From: Angiostrongylus vasorum
Lineage: Eukaryota > Nematoda > Chromadorea > Rhabditida > Metastrongylidae
Direction of reading: 5' to 3'
DNA: 64,000 nt
NCBI GenBank assembly: GCA_018806985.1
Contig: JADANN010000359.1
Coordinates: 1,302,001 to 1,366,000, forward strand
The notes below the pieces were generated by a model, which did no database searches, was not told the origin of the DNA, and saw only the letters and a program-made list of their open reading frames with translations. Positions 34,691-47,440 of the stretch are shown one piece after another. Numbering within the stretch: the stretch's first letter is position 1; each line of letters starts with the position of its first letter. A program made the position numbers and the translations under genes.

Positions 34691-37600
34691 TTTCACCTGT
34701 ATCACCTGTAGTCCCGTTGACCGTCGAGTGACCTGAACTGGTGCCGGTAACTCCTCCAATTTTCCCTGTCGCGTGCAAGAGTAGCCCAATTGGTTCTGCT
34801 CGCTCCAAGGACTCGTTGAACATCATATATTTCTTCCAGGCTTTTCGTGAAGAACTATGATCACTGGGTCTGTGGTCTTTTTGAAGTGCGTTTGACATCC
34901 CGAGGAGTCCAGTCACTAATGGCTCTTGTCCATCAGTTGTCCTTCATACGCATTACGTGTCCGGCCCATCTTATCTTCGACTGTTTGGCATACAGAACGG
35001 CATCTTTGATTTTTGGTCGTCTACGCCGATCGGAGCTTCGAATCTCTTCCCTTACTTGCGTGACACGGGATACTCCTAGCATCGTCCTTTCGACTATGCG
35101 TTCGATAACGCTGAGTGATCTTTCATCCTGCTTACGCAGCGACCAGGCTTCTGACGCATACGTTAGGGCAAGAAGCACCGTTCAGGCGAAAAGGTGGGCA
35201 CAGAGTCGGGTGTTCTTTGTTCCCTTCACTACATCCCCGATGCTCTTGAAAGCTCCCAAAGGCGCTCGTTTCCCTTGTGCTCAGCTCTGGAGCTAAATCG
35301 TTCAACATGCTGATTTCCCGACCTAGATAGATATAACTGGAGCATTCGGAGATATTCATTCCGTTGAGCGTGAACGAGGCATACGAAACCAATCAGTTCC
35401 TCATGAGCATAGTTTTTGCTAGATCTAGTCGAAGACCCATCTTTCCACAGATTTTATCCAAAGTTGGAAAGCATTCGTTCCACTTTTGCTGACGTTTGTT
35501 GTTTGAGAGCGGTGTCATCAGAAAAGCGAAGATGATGTAACTGCCGACCATCGATTTTCACTCCCATGTTATCCCATTCCAATGTTCGCGTGACGTTTTC
35601 AAAGGTGGCGGTAAATAATTTTGGCGAGGTGGTATCGCTTGCCTAACTCCTCTTTTGACGTCAATGATAATGTCGTCGTAGAATGGTGATACCTTGGTTG
35701 TGAAATTTTTGTACAGCTCACGAAGAATCTTTATATACTGAGTAGGGACTCCTGACTATTAAGAGCATCCATGACTGCTTCTATCTCAGTTGAGTCAAAA
35801 GCCTTCTTCAAATCAATGAGACTGCGACAGAGCGGTATTATGTACTCTCGTGATACTTCAGTGAGTCTCATTATAGTGTGAATGTGGCCCATCGTACTAT
35901 ATCCCTTTCGAAACCCTGCTTGCTCACATGACTTCCTTCGTCCGGTGTTCTGTCAATCCTGTTTAGGATGACTCGAGTGAAAAGTTTGTAGACGACAGAC
36001 AGCAAGCAGATTGGGCGATAGTGCCGATATCGTGTAGGCTACCCTTCTTGAACAATAACACGGTCTTGCTGGTCTGCCACTGAGTAGGGACCCTTGCATT
36101 CAAACAGGTAACGTGTGAACAGCCGAGCCAGTGTGTTTATGAGGACTGGCGGAAGGTTCTTGAGGTGTTCAGATCACATCCAGTCCGGATCTGGTGTTGT
36201 TCGATTCTTCACCCTACGAAATAGCATGGCGGATTTCGGAAGCGAGAATCGGCGGGTACAACATATCCGTCCTACTTTATTTCATACGAGGGAAAGGAGG
36301 ACGTGGCTGTTGAAGTGATCCGAGTAGTATTCGTGAATGATTTCCTCCATTGCCTTTCTGGACGCTGTCAATGTTCCGTCTGAGCGCTGGAGTGCAATCA
36401 TCTTGGTTTTGTAATTGGCGAAGCTTCGGTGGGTTTTGCGACTGCTTTTCCCAGCCTCTGCAGCTTCAACCGTACTGCTGCTCCTCTGTCCTTTAAGATC
36501 TTCTTTTATCGCCTGCCTGCATTGTTTTGCAAGATCAGACGTCAGTTCACGGTTGCCTGCAGCTCGTGCGATTCCACGCTGGCGTATTAACCAGAGTGTT
36601 TCTAGAGACAAACGACTCTTGGTAACTTTCGATCTCTCAGCTTTCATAGCGCTAAAATGAAGATGTTGAATGAGCCGTATCGTATTCCTTGTCGATGTTA
36701 TCAACAACGGCATCTCCTCAACAGGCGACAAAGAAATTGAATAAGTCCCACTTTGTGGTAGTTCTGGGTTCTTCGGTTTCTGAATTTAGCAGCTTTTTTC
36801 TCCTTTCCGCGAGAAATGCAATCTCGCAGGAAGAAGGCGGTGGTCTGATCCCGTGTAGAATTTTGGGACAACAGCGACACCGAATACGCAAAACCTTCCA
36901 TTTACTATGATGTGGTCTATTTCGTTACGGTACTCTCCATTGCGAGACCCCGAAGTCCAGCGTTGAGGGTGGGGCTTCTAGAATTGCGAGTTACCTGGAT
37001 GGTCTTGGGCGTATGATAAACTCAGATAGCCGCTCACCCATGTTCGTTCCATTCTAAACCATGGGTCCCAATCTAACGTTCTTCAGACGTTCTTCTTGGT
37101 CCAATCCTAGCTCTAAAATCTCCAGTTATGACCTTTGAACAATATGCAGTCTTCTCTGTAGAACTTCTTCATGTGCATATAGATTGCTTCGACTTCTTCT
37201 TCGTCGTAGTTAGTAGTTGGTGCGTGAACGACGAAGATTGCCAAAGCCGCTATTGATCCACATCTCTTTAATCTTAAACTGAAACGTCCGATTCGGGTTC
37301 CCAATGAATCGATGTTCATGGCAACACTCGTGTTGACGAGAGCCCTGACGCCACCGTCTTCTCTACTGTGGCATGCTCCGAAGAACAGTTCTTCTCCGAT
37401 ATCATAGACGGCGTTGAATGGGTGGCGTCGCCTCGTATCGTCTAGGCCTATGATATCGTACCTTATCCTTCTTGCTTGCATGAGCAAATCTTCGATCTCG
37501 GTCTCGGATGCAAGTGTACGTGCATTGTAGGTACAGATCGTCATCTCAGTTCGTTGTGATTTAGGCAGCCTCTCCGTACTCGTCCTACCCAACGCTGCCG

Positions 37601-37935
37601 AATCGGGGGTTCTTTCGGGGTCAGGGAAGTGAGGCCGTTTCTTTTACTGTGCTTACCATTTTGATACCGACGTAGAGCTTGCTGGGCTCTGAATGTGGAG
37701 CTGGGTATACTCACGGGTAGCATGCCAAGCCCTCCAAGAGTGGACATGAAGCTTATTTGTTGGGGGGCGACCCCTAACCGCCGCGAATACACTTCCCTGT
37801 CACTTGATAGCAGGCTTTCGGCCGAATAGACTCATAGAACCCAATTCGCATAAGCGAGAACGCACCCACACACGCATGCATGAATACAAATCGTAACTAC
37901 AGAAAGTACGTGTCAAATCAGTGCAACAGAAACAA
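34690..37935 (-). mobile_element. RTE-A copy 2, more decayed
   Basis: It aligns with RTE-A copy 1 along nearly its whole length: endonuclease start at 37113-37592 (TICTYNARTLASETE), DSDHRLL-region remnants at 36840-36900, RT remnants at 35700-36300 and the C-terminal part at 34933-35296 (IRWAGHVMRM). Many more stops and indels than copy 1. Its 3' end abuts the end of Penelope copy 2 at about 34685, and its 5' end is followed at about 37955 by repeat X. Confidence 0.8.
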
Positions 37936-37954
37936 GGAGTCCATCCCTTGGATC

Positions 37955-39757
37955 CGCCTAGGTAGATGTCCTAGAAGACTGGAAATCCGTTCCATTGCTT
38001 AATTAAAAAGAGCCTATTTAACAAAAGATGACCTAAACAGCCTCATTGTTTATAGCACGACCTAATCGTAAAAGAGTCGCTGGCGACACACCCACATGTA
38101 GCCTGCTAGTTCTACTCACACAGACTGAGATCGTTCCACGTGGGCTCCGAGCGCCATTGAGCAGCTCCTCTAGGTTGTGCTGGATTTCGCAATCTTTACG
38201 GAATCAGCGGGATTTTCAGAAAAATATGAGATCGCTGTTCTGCTACCATAACTGTTTCGGATTTCGGGAGAAAGTGTTGCCCGCCCACTGCTACCGATGC
38301 ACAGAGTTCATTAGCGAAATGAGAAGAAAACATCTAATATACTGTTTCCATTCTAGCAATAGTAGCTGCTGAAGAACGTTCTATTGAGTTCTCCAATCCA
38401 GTAACCATTCGTCCATAATATTTTTTGTCGAGCTAAACTGTCACTGTTTGTTGTCAACAGCGGGAGCTCACGTCTCTACCAATTTATCCATGATCAGACT
38501 GCCAATTCTCCATACTCTAAAATCCTTATTTTCTTGTTCCCCACTACTTTTCGGGACTGAAAGCTTTTTGGTCATCAATGAAGTGAACATGGATCACTGA
38601 AACGGATTCTGTTCTAGTTAATATGTCAAGGCAGAATTCTTCAACACAGAAAACCAGTAAGAACAAAAGGATAAAAGCTCTCGGCGTTGATCAATCCCTG
38701 AGTGATGCGCCCTGCATTCGACTTTATTAAACATCGTTGAAGGTTACTGAATGCAAATCTGGCCTTTACAACGACTCGCGGTGGCCTACCGATGTAACGA
38801 ACCAGTGCTACTATCCTCGCCGTCAAGTCTGGTACCAATTTGCCGGCCTCTGATGCGATGGAAGACTTGGTGAACCTAGGGCGCAGGGATCGAGCCCATG
38901 TGTATTGCAGGGCGCCTTCAACCAGTGCGCTACTCGCTCCTCAGAAAAGCAGTATTTGGACCAAAGAAAGCGTACTCCGACGAAAATTTTTCAGTTTTTT
39001 AATGATAACAGGATCAAGTATAATCGAAAAAAATGATGAAAACATGGAGATTCCGCATTGAGACGATTAATTTGGAGCTGTTGATCTCAATGCCGACAAG
39101 TGTTACTGTGGGTGCCTTCGGTTCTGGAACTCATATGGTAATCGAACACATGCTGATAGTACGACGAAAGCACAATAGAAGTGTTTAAGCTCACAGATGT
39201 AGTTTTCATGAGCGTATAAAACCATAGATAGGAAACGGGCGGCAACGAACGTCATGCACCAGTTTTTGGCTCTCACCCTATCTGTAGGTGCCTCAATCGT
39301 TCCGATATTTTGTGGTCGGCGTGAGAAATAAGTCGACCGTTTTCAGGTAGTGGTTGTTCTGCTGAACGCAGCTAAGCTTCCACTCGTGAGTGAGTACCAA
39401 ATCATATCAGGTTCCTCGTTATCATGCTCATCAGTAAGACCAATGCTATCGAATGATATTCATTCATTGAGACAAACTATTTTCAGCGGATGAAACATGT
39501 TCTCTCAAAACGAGGCACAAGCAGATGGTTGAGGAATTCCACAAACAATACAATTTTCCTGTGGTGAGTAGCAGTTGTTCGGTAGCCACGGTGGATTTCA
39601 GCGAGGTCATTCCATCGTGACCAAAAGTGCATGCGAAAACATCACGAAAGGCAATCAAGTGAAATCTTTGTTGTAGTAATTCCTACGACCGGCTTTCTAT
39701 TAACCTCGACACTGATGAAATAATTCTATATCTTCTTGTTGAGCAAACACTAAAAAA
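37955..39757 (+). repeat. Repeat X, copy 2 (truncated)
   Basis: Inverse complement of 44000-45990, including the SINE A at the same internal position (38666-38943 against 44876-45143), so that SINE was present before duplication. Homology stops near 39757 (TTGTTGAGCAAACAC), where the importin-alpha retrocopy segment begins. Confidence 0.75.
38666..38943 (-). mobile_element. SINE A in repeat X copy 2
   Basis: Full length, tail CTCTCGGCGTTGATCAATCC on the left, head on the right. Shares its location with the copy at 44876-45143. Confidence 0.8.
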
Positions 39758-39949
39758 TCTTCACCTTCAGGTTCAAGCTCTAGCATCATATTTCTCAACA
39801 TCCCGAACCTCATGCATACGTTCAGGACAACATATGGGAATTGTGGTTCAGTAGTGTATACAGGGATTCGAGGATATTCGAGGCTTGACTACCCAAATTT
39901 GAAAACAGCTTTACGTTCTTCACCGGAACACAGCGCACCAAAAGCTGAT

Positions 39950-41459
39950 ACGAACTAAAGAAGCTCACCTGAAGTTGTACAAGAATATGATGGAACATGA
40001 GGATTTGCGACATCGTTCTAATGAGACCAGTGTTGAAATTCGCAAACAAAAGGGCGCGGAGCTGTTGATGAAGCGTCGAAATCAGATGATAGAAGACGAA
40101 AACGTTGACGAACTGTCCGAGTTTGATGTTGAATCCATGCCAGATACGACTCCACTTTCGTACGGCCAAATCATCAATATTCTTAGCAACAATCCTGCCA
40201 TGGAACAGACGCGCATCTGTTTTGAGGTACTCGCCGTGTATTATCGCGTTCCAGAAATCCTCCTGTTGAATGTGTTATCAAATATGGGTTCATAGTTGGT
40301 TCAGGCGCTTAGTGTTGAGGGTAGCAAGTGCAATTCGAAGCTGCTCGGGCACTCGCAAACATTGTGTTTGGTACATCAGAGCAAACTGTCGCCGTTGTTG
40401 AAGCAGGAGCTACATTGCCTTTAGTTAAACTCACTCAAAGCCCAAATCCTAACCTTTCCGAGCAGGCGCTAAGGGCAGTTGTAAACATTGCCGGAAACTC
40501 TACGCACCTAAGAGAACATGTTATTCATTGCAATGGTGTGGAAGCTTTGATGGCGTTAGAACACCGCTTGGATTCATTAGCATGGGGCTGCGTTCAATCT
40601 CTCGCTTGGGACCTTCTTCACTACGTAAAGTCATTCGAGCCCGCATGCACCCATTCCAGCGCTTGATGTGTTAAGCAAAGGATTGGCGAAAATCATCACT
40701 CATGCTGATATACGTGTTCGACAAGATGCGTGTTAGGACATTTCTTATCTCATCGATGCTCGAAACGAACAAATTGCTCTCACAAAGGAATGCATTGTTG
40801 CGGAACTTCTTCGGAACTCTTATACCTCGGCCGTGCATAGACTTCGGGTATTTGGAAAAATGAGTACGGAAGCGATGAATTAACACAGTGCGTGGTGGAT
40901 CACGGAATGTTGGGTGCAATAATTCCTCTGTTGGGCGTTCTAAGTCAACAACTATAGTGAAGGAGTTGTTGGCCAATATTGACCATCGTTGCGGTTGCTC
41001 AATCCCAAATTCAGGCAGTTATAGATGCAGGAATCATATCACTCATCATAAAAGTATTACATTCGGGAGACTTCAAGTGCCAGTTTGAAGAATCGTGAGC
41101 TGTGTCGAATCAAACGCAAGGTGGCATCTTCGGAGCAGATTCTATCTCTTCTGCAGGATAAAGCCATTTCAGCACTTTGTAGTGCACTCACACATAGCAA
41201 TGTAGATTTGCTCAGCAATATCTTTGAATCTTTGTGTACTTTAATAATCATAGTTTCCGTATGTTGCCGTGAACGTATGGATGAGGTTCGGGATGCTGTT
41301 GAGAAACATGATGGCCATAATTATTTGGAAAGTCTGCAAGAGTCCGACTCAGATGAGGTGTACGCCACTGCCTGTCGCATAAAAACAGACCTCTTTAGTG
41401 AAGAGGAGAATCAAGAAGAATCAAAGATCAGCGGGAAAAAATCACGCTTTACAATATAA
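39950..41459 (+). pseudogene. Importin-alpha processed pseudogene (retrocopy)
   Basis: Residues around 39965-40100 (LKLYKNMMEHEDLRHRSNE, then EIRKQKGAELLMKRRN) match the importin-beta-binding domain of importin alpha. From 40300 the armadillo repeats follow, with QFEAARALANIVFGTSEQT and NPNLSEQALRAVVNIAGNS, and the end at about 41340-41459 has the acidic importin-alpha C-terminus. In a living gene the protein would carry NLS cargo into the nucleus. The match runs through about 1.5 kb, close to the full family length, without introns. It is broken by a stop near 40293, frame changes near 40330 and 40650-40740, and several stops up to 41090. No introns plus disabling changes point to a reverse-transcribed copy that no longer encodes protein. 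About 240 bases of AT-rich sequence with an AATAAA at about 41696 follow before the next repeat starts near 41714. The parent gene is not in the window. Confidence 0.85.
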
Positions 41460-41999
41460 CTTTTAAGTTTTCTGACAATTCGGCGACTTCTCAAACTCGG
41501 TGTTCTGCTCAGTTCAGCTTTTTTACTCGCTTCTTGTCTTACATCTTAGGATAATTTGTACCTCTGCTTTCCCATTACTTCTGGAAAATTCTATCTATGA
41601 CATTTTTTGGACGATGTGCACGAAGAATGTTTATTTTGAGGAGATCCTCCCTACATTCGGTGGATGTGAAGACATTCTTATGTGCGTTGTTGTCAAATAA
41701 AGGTGGAGCTACTAAAAAAATGGTGTCTTAGGTTTGGACAGATAAGGATCGAGTTTTCCAAAAGTTCTTTAAAACGAAACAAGAGAATTTTAATTCTTCA
41801 AAGGTACCTTCACCCCCCATTGTAATACCAGAGAAGTGAGGAGTTCGACATTTTAGAAGCTTATGTTCCATTTCTGAAACTGAGCACTTTTCAAGCGTAT
41901 TTGTTCTGTGAAATACAACCAAAAGGATACTGAGATATGAGCAAAAGGATGATTGCCGATGAAAAAGTTATGGCAAAAAAAACCGACTGAGAAAAAAAG

Positions 42000-42195
42000 G
42001 TAAAGCAAGGGTTTCAGTTGGTGTAGCGGGATGACATGAGCCTCCGAAAACGATAATCACGGGTTCGAAGCCTAATTGACGTCTCAAGTATGGCTCATGT
42101 CTCAGCATCCTTGTGGTTGTACTTCTGATTCAGAGAATTAACATTGCACCTTGTCTTGAAAATGAACAGGGACTAAATAAAAGTTAAGACATTGT
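42000..42195 (+). mobile_element. SINE C copy in repeat X copy 3
   Basis: AGTTGGTGTAGCGGGATGAC, B box GGGTTCGAAGCC, TCTCAGCATCCTTGTGGTTG and the tail GGGACTAAATAAAAGTTAAG. Counterpart of 31640-31790. Confidence 0.72.
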
Positions 42196-43179
42196 TTGGG
42201 ATACTGTTGCGATGCTCAACAATAAAACAGCAATTACTATCTAAACCACTAGTTGGGTGCGTTGAGGAAAAAAACAAACAATCCACTGGAGAGAGTTTCT
42301 AACACAACATAAAAAGAGTGCCGAACTTCAAAGGGAGACTGCGTGCCCATGAAAATTTTCCATGCCCAGACTTTGAAAACTTCTTCAATCCATTGTCCTA
42401 GAGGTTTTTGACAGCAACCTTTTTTCTTTTTTCATTACGATTACAAAACAATAAAGGCTCATTAGCATATTTGCATGCTAAAAAAGATATCAATATGTTG
42501 TTTGTCTTGTTGGTTGTTACGCTGTTTGTCCCACTGATTCATCGCTTAGTCGTCTTGAAAAAATGTCTAATTAGATGAAGAGGCTGAAAAAACAGCTAAC
42601 ACCGATGGATGAAAGTCCCTACATAGGCTGTAAAGTAAAGGCAAGCAAGGCGTAGTTCTGTTCCTCTTTTTCTCCGTGTTACAACCGTACTTAGTGCCTG
42701 GTCGCATATATTTCGCCTAGAACATGCTTTTTTAGTTTTATTTTTCTTGCTCAAGGCGCAGGAGATATTGAATTAAGAACAGTGTTTAGGTAACAAAATA
42801 ACTTATCTCCTCGAGGAGTAATGGGTTAAGTTTTTTAATAGCCTGGTTAAGGTTCCTAAAATCATTAGAAAATCACAAAAACGTGCCAGTGCTTGTGCGG
42901 AAAACTTTAAAATGTTAAGAAGTGCAGAACATACTTCCCCTTAGAAGTTGCAATGAGGTAGTATTCGAAATTTTCCGTCCGAGGGAAATTTGCACTGGCT
43001 GCCGCAGCTCTGTCGAATTCGGTCTTTGCACGGTTTTCTAGACCACAATCTACACCTACAAATCGGCATCCATCCTCAAGTAGTGGCAGATTTCAGCTGT
43101 TTTAAAATAATCTGTTTAAAGCGAAGCATTAGCTAACAGCTATTTATTTATGGTTGATTCTCAACATATTATGGATGTG

Positions 43180-43352
43180 GGTGTGAAGGTGTCCTCCAAT
43201 ACAGATCCAACCGATTGCAAGTTCGATTCCGCACTACCAGTTAAGCAAGCCTTGTATCCCTCTGGCGAATTGGTATCGTATTTGTCTGGGACGATAACAG
43301 ACCGATTTTTCACATCGGTAGGTCACCCTCATGGATCAACGTCAAACACTTC
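43180..43352 (+). mobile_element. SINE A, old diverged copy inside repeat X copy 3
   Basis: Counterpart of 26965-27140, recognisable by GTGAAGGTGTCCTCCAATAC and GACCGATTTTTCACATCGGT. Confidence 0.5.
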
Positions 43353-44875
43353 TCATTCTTTGTTGCAATATGTCCGCTATCTGTTCTTTGTGTCTGTAAT
43401 GCAGTTGTGAACTGATGAAATGCAAGCAAGAGTTATTTTCAAGTGATTCCAACAAAACACTTTTTTTTGTGAAGCATCTTTTACCCAAATTCGGTACAAT
43501 CATCGAGTAAATCGAATGAGCTCCTGTAAATCCTTCTATTTTTTTCCCATCACACCACAACAACGTAGCGTGGGATCGGGCAAGAAAAGAAGGTAGGCAC
43601 GAAGGGCACTACCCCATTCTGCTCAGCTGTGACATTGGTTCGGTCCTCAGTCGAGTGCTCACAGAAGTGTTCGAACTGGTTCACAGCTTGCTGACCTTGG
43701 TGACGAATGAATCTCTTCTTTTGAGACATTTCAAACACAGTTCCACACCCAATAATCCGACCAATCACGAATGTTGTTTATCAGCTCCCACACAGACTTA
43801 CAGTTTCGCCTTACAATGGCAGGCCAATGGATTTCATGACCACTCCTCGAAATAACGGTGAAATAATGTGCGTGAGAAGCCATTCTTCTTGGGGACGCTT
43901 AAGCTAAAAGGGAGAGCATATCTCGTTCTGTATTATCAGATCATAGAGCACAACAATAGTCACTTAAACTACGTCTTGCTCGTGCAAATTGCTCCGGAAA
44001 ACTAACAGCATTCTCTGTGCTCTTGTTGAGCAAACACAAAATGTTACTTTATTCTCCATTAGGGTAAAGACTTCATCGTATTTGTTCAACAAGAGCATAG
44101 AGAATTATTTCTTCAATGCCCGGGTTTAATAGTAAGTCGGTCGTGGGAATAACCACAACAGATTTTACTTGATCGCCTTTCATAACCCCTTCACACGTAT
44201 TTTCGGTCACAATGGAATGACATCGCTGAAATCCGCGTGGCTACCGAACAACTGCTACTTACCACAGGAAAATTGTGTTGTTTGTGAAATTCCTCAAACA
44301 TCTGCTTGTGCCTCGGTTTGAGAGAACATGTTTAATCCGCTGAAAATAGTTGGTCTCAATGAATGAATATCATTCGATAGCATTGATCGTACTGATGAGC
44401 ATGATAACGAGGAACCTGATATGATTTAGTACTCACTCACGAGTGGAAGCTTAGCTGCGTTGAGCAGAACAGCCACTACCTGAAAACGTTCGACTTATTT
44501 CTCACGCCGACCACAAAATATCGGAACGATTGAGGCACCTACAGATACGGTGAGAGCCAAAAAACTGGTGCATGACGTTTGTTGCCGCCCATTTCCTATC
44601 TATGGTTTTATACGCTCATAAAACTACATCTGTGACACTTCTATTGTGCTTTCGCCGTACTATAAACATGTTTTCAATCACCATATGAGTTCCAGAATCG
44701 AAGGCAACCACAGTAACACTTGTCAACATCGAGATCAGCAGCCCTAAATTAATCGCCTGAATGGAGAATCTCCATGTTTTCACCATTTTTTTCAATTGTA
44801 CTTGATCATGTTGTTATTAAAAACTTCGTCGGAGCATCCTTGTTTTGGTTCAATACTACTTTTCTGAGGCGCGAT

Positions 44876-45143
44876 TAGCGAACTGGTTGAAGGCGCCCTG
44901 CAATACACATGGGCTCGATCCCTGCGCCCTAGGTTCACCAAGTCTTCCATCGTTCAGAGGCCGGCAAATTGGTACCAGACTTGTCGGCGAGGATAGTAGC
45001 ACTGGCTCGATACATCGGTAGGCCACCGCGAGTCGTTGTAAAGGCCAGATTTGTATTCACTAACCTCCAACGGTGTTTAATAAAGTCGAATGCAAGGCGC
45101 ATCACTCAGGGATTGATCAACGCCGAGACTTTTATCCTTTTGT
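44876..45143 (+). mobile_element. SINE A in repeat X copy 3
   Basis: Full length with tail GATTGATCAACGCCGAGACT; inverted counterpart of 38666-38943. Confidence 0.8.
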
Positions 45144-46234
45144 TGTTACTGGTTTTCTGTGCTGAAGAATTCTGCCTTGAGATATTAACTAGAACAGGAT
45201 CCGTTTCAGTGGTCCATGTTCACTTCATTGATGACAAAAAACTTTATTACAGTCCCGAAAAATAGTGGTGAACAAGAAAATGAGGATTTTAGAGCATGGA
45301 GAATTTGCAGTCTGACCATGGGTAAATTGGCAGTGGTCTTCCGCTGTTTACAACAAATAGTGACAGCTTAGCTCGACAAAAAATACTAGGGACGAATGGT
45401 TGCACGATTAAAGAACTCAATAGAATAGGTTCGTTCAGCAGCTACTATTATTAGAATGGAAGCAGTTAACTGGATGTTTTCTCACTTCGCTAATGAAATC
45501 TGTGCACCGGCAGCAGTGGGCAGGGCAAAATATGCCATCTTCTCCCAAAATCCGAAAAAAGTTATGGTAGCAGAGCTGCGATCTTCTTTGTGTTATTTAG
45601 ACAAGTAGAGCACATTTTTCCTGAAAATCCTGCTGATTCCGTAAAGGATTGCGAAATGCAACGCGAATGAGGGGAACAGTTCAGTGGCGCTCGGAGACCT
45701 CGTGGGACATTCCCACGTTCTGTGAAGTAAAACTACCAGACTACGTGTGGATATGTACAAGCGTGTCTTTGGGATTAGGTCGTGTTCTAAGCAACGAGGT
45801 TGTTTAGGTCATCTTTTGTTAAATAAGCTCTTTTTCGTAAGGGCAGAATTTTTTGAATTTAGCACTCTTATTCCCTATGCTTATGATTCCCTTTGATTTG
45901 TTTAGTGTCAGATTTGTTCAATATGGTGTGTTTGAAAAAGGAATGGAGCAGATTCGTCTAGGACATCTACCTAGGCTTTTTCTCAAACAGCGAATATACT
46001 TTAATATGATCTACTCGGTTATTTAGTAAATCACACATTCGAACAACGAATTCGAATATGTTTTCCGAGGATCGCGAACCAGTTTTTACAGTGTTTTACA
46101 ATGCTGTTCCATACGAACACATTGCTTTTCAGCGCTTGGAAGTATCTTAGGATTTTATTGACTCCTTTTTTATACCTATCCGTAACGAATATTTATCTAA
46201 ACGAATGCAACTGAAAAACCAGGATTGTTGGAAT

Positions 46235-46905
46235 TAATCTGGAATGTCTCGAGGGATTTGCGCGCTCGTGTTTTCGATTCCTGTGCGAGGATCGTAATTT
46301 CTACCTCAAAATCCTCCCCTGTTATGTCTCTGTGTCCTATGCGCGCCTAGTGGTGTATTTGGTTTAACTATAAGTTTACTGGCTAGATGTTCTTTTATAC
46401 GGACGCAGAGTAGTCTACCCGTTTCCCTACAGTTTTATCAATGTAGTCGTCCCCGAACGCTTTACAAGAGATCAGATAAACTGCACCCGAACTCATGCAA
46501 TCAACGTGTCTACCGTTGTAGAATATTATAAAGTTTTTGTGTTGTACATAAATGGCCATATAGGTGATTGAGAACTAACTGGCACCTTTAAAGTGCTCGG
46601 TAGTATTTCAATTACTGTTATCGAATTCTCTAGACCGGCCCTTCTTAAGCAACGTTTAGGGGCTGCATTTTTCAAGATGGAAGGCAGAATAAGCGGAATT
46701 TCATTTTCGCTAAAGTTATCGTTTGGTACTTGGGTTTTCCTGTACACTTATCCTGAGGAGTTAGGGTTTCGTAGCCATTGGAAATGGCTATTTGCCAAGT
46801 CATTTTTAAAGAATCCTCCTGTTCTCTTTCTGTGCACACATACAACCCAGGAAAATAAGACTGTAAAGAAGTATCCTTTAAAGAGAACACAGAGCCTAGG
46901 TGACG
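46235..46905 (-). mobile_element. Penelope-like element copy 3, 3' fragment
   Basis: On the minus strand 46720-46900 encodes QIAISNGYETLTPQDK, as at 22560-22620 of the complete copy, and 46330-46480 encodes a GIY-YIG end (GRLLCVRIKEHLASKL, NTPLGAHRTQRHN). Interrupted by stops and joined directly to repeat X at about 46230. Confidence 0.7.
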
Positions 46906-47144
46906 TTTAATAACAAGTTTTCACAGCGTCATTGCTCTACTGCAGCTATTCAGTTCCTACTAAATGCTTCCTATCTCTTTATAAAGCAAACTTAAAAATA
47001 TCAACAGCATCAGAATCCACTCCAGTTTCGTTGACATGCCTTCTACACAAGTTGAACTCACGTCTGTTGCCGCAGGAAAGTGATCAATTCGCCAACTCTT
47101 TCTCTCATTCTTTCATAATCTCCATAAACAGTTAGCATTTTTAG

Positions 47145-47440
47145 GAGGGAGTTCGTCCAAAGCATCCATACATCAGATTTAGTCGAGCAGCAATTAATTG
47201 GCAGTATTTCTGGAAGTCGGGCGACAGCACCGAGTCCACCGCACTATTGCGCTGGCTGGCCGACCAGTTGTGCAAGTGCTTTCCGAATCTCGTTCTTTCG
47301 AATCTCTCCACCGTCATGCTGCTGGCCGACCACGACCATGCACTGCAGCAGTACCTCATACTGCCGCTGACGTCACTACCGTGTCCTGCCAAGTCACCAT
47401 TCATTCTTATCGACAACGTGCAACCGCATATGAAATACTA
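47145..47440 (+). other. Possible exon or gene remnant with a FILID segment
   Basis: A TTTTTAG acceptor ends at 47144 and is followed by one open frame of 97 codons to a TAG at 47438-47440. The frame encodes an AINWQYFWKSGDS segment, then ALLRWLADQLCKCFPNLV, then SPFILIDNV. The hydrophobic FILID followed by polar residues resembles a Walker B strand of STAND/NACHT-type P-loop proteins such as the TANC group, but this is a weak resemblance from memory. A good donor (GTGAGT at 47443) sits just after the stop, so the stop may have truncated a once longer exon, or the frame may end here. No Walker A exon was found to the left. It is read as a candidate exon or remnant, not as a gene with known function. 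Confidence 0.3.

Larger units (their letters stand above)
41714..46230 (-). repeat. Repeat X, copy 3 (longest uninterrupted copy)
   Basis: On the minus strand this runs through all X blocks in order: 46215-44000 (as copy 2), 44640-43150 (as 25792-27167 of copy 1) and 43140-41714 (as 30617-32095). It lacks the RTE-A insertion and has ATAAATAAATA at the site (43140-43150). A frame at 43550-43768 (minus) with SQKKRFIRHQGQQAVNQFEH is better preserved here than at 26540-26700 but is not recognised. Confidence 0.75.

Noticed and set aside
41690..41722. AATAAA plus A-run as poly(A) tail of the importin retrocopy
   Set aside because: The A-run aligns with the end of repeat X in the opposite copy (31975-32030), so it cannot be claimed as the retrocopy's tail.
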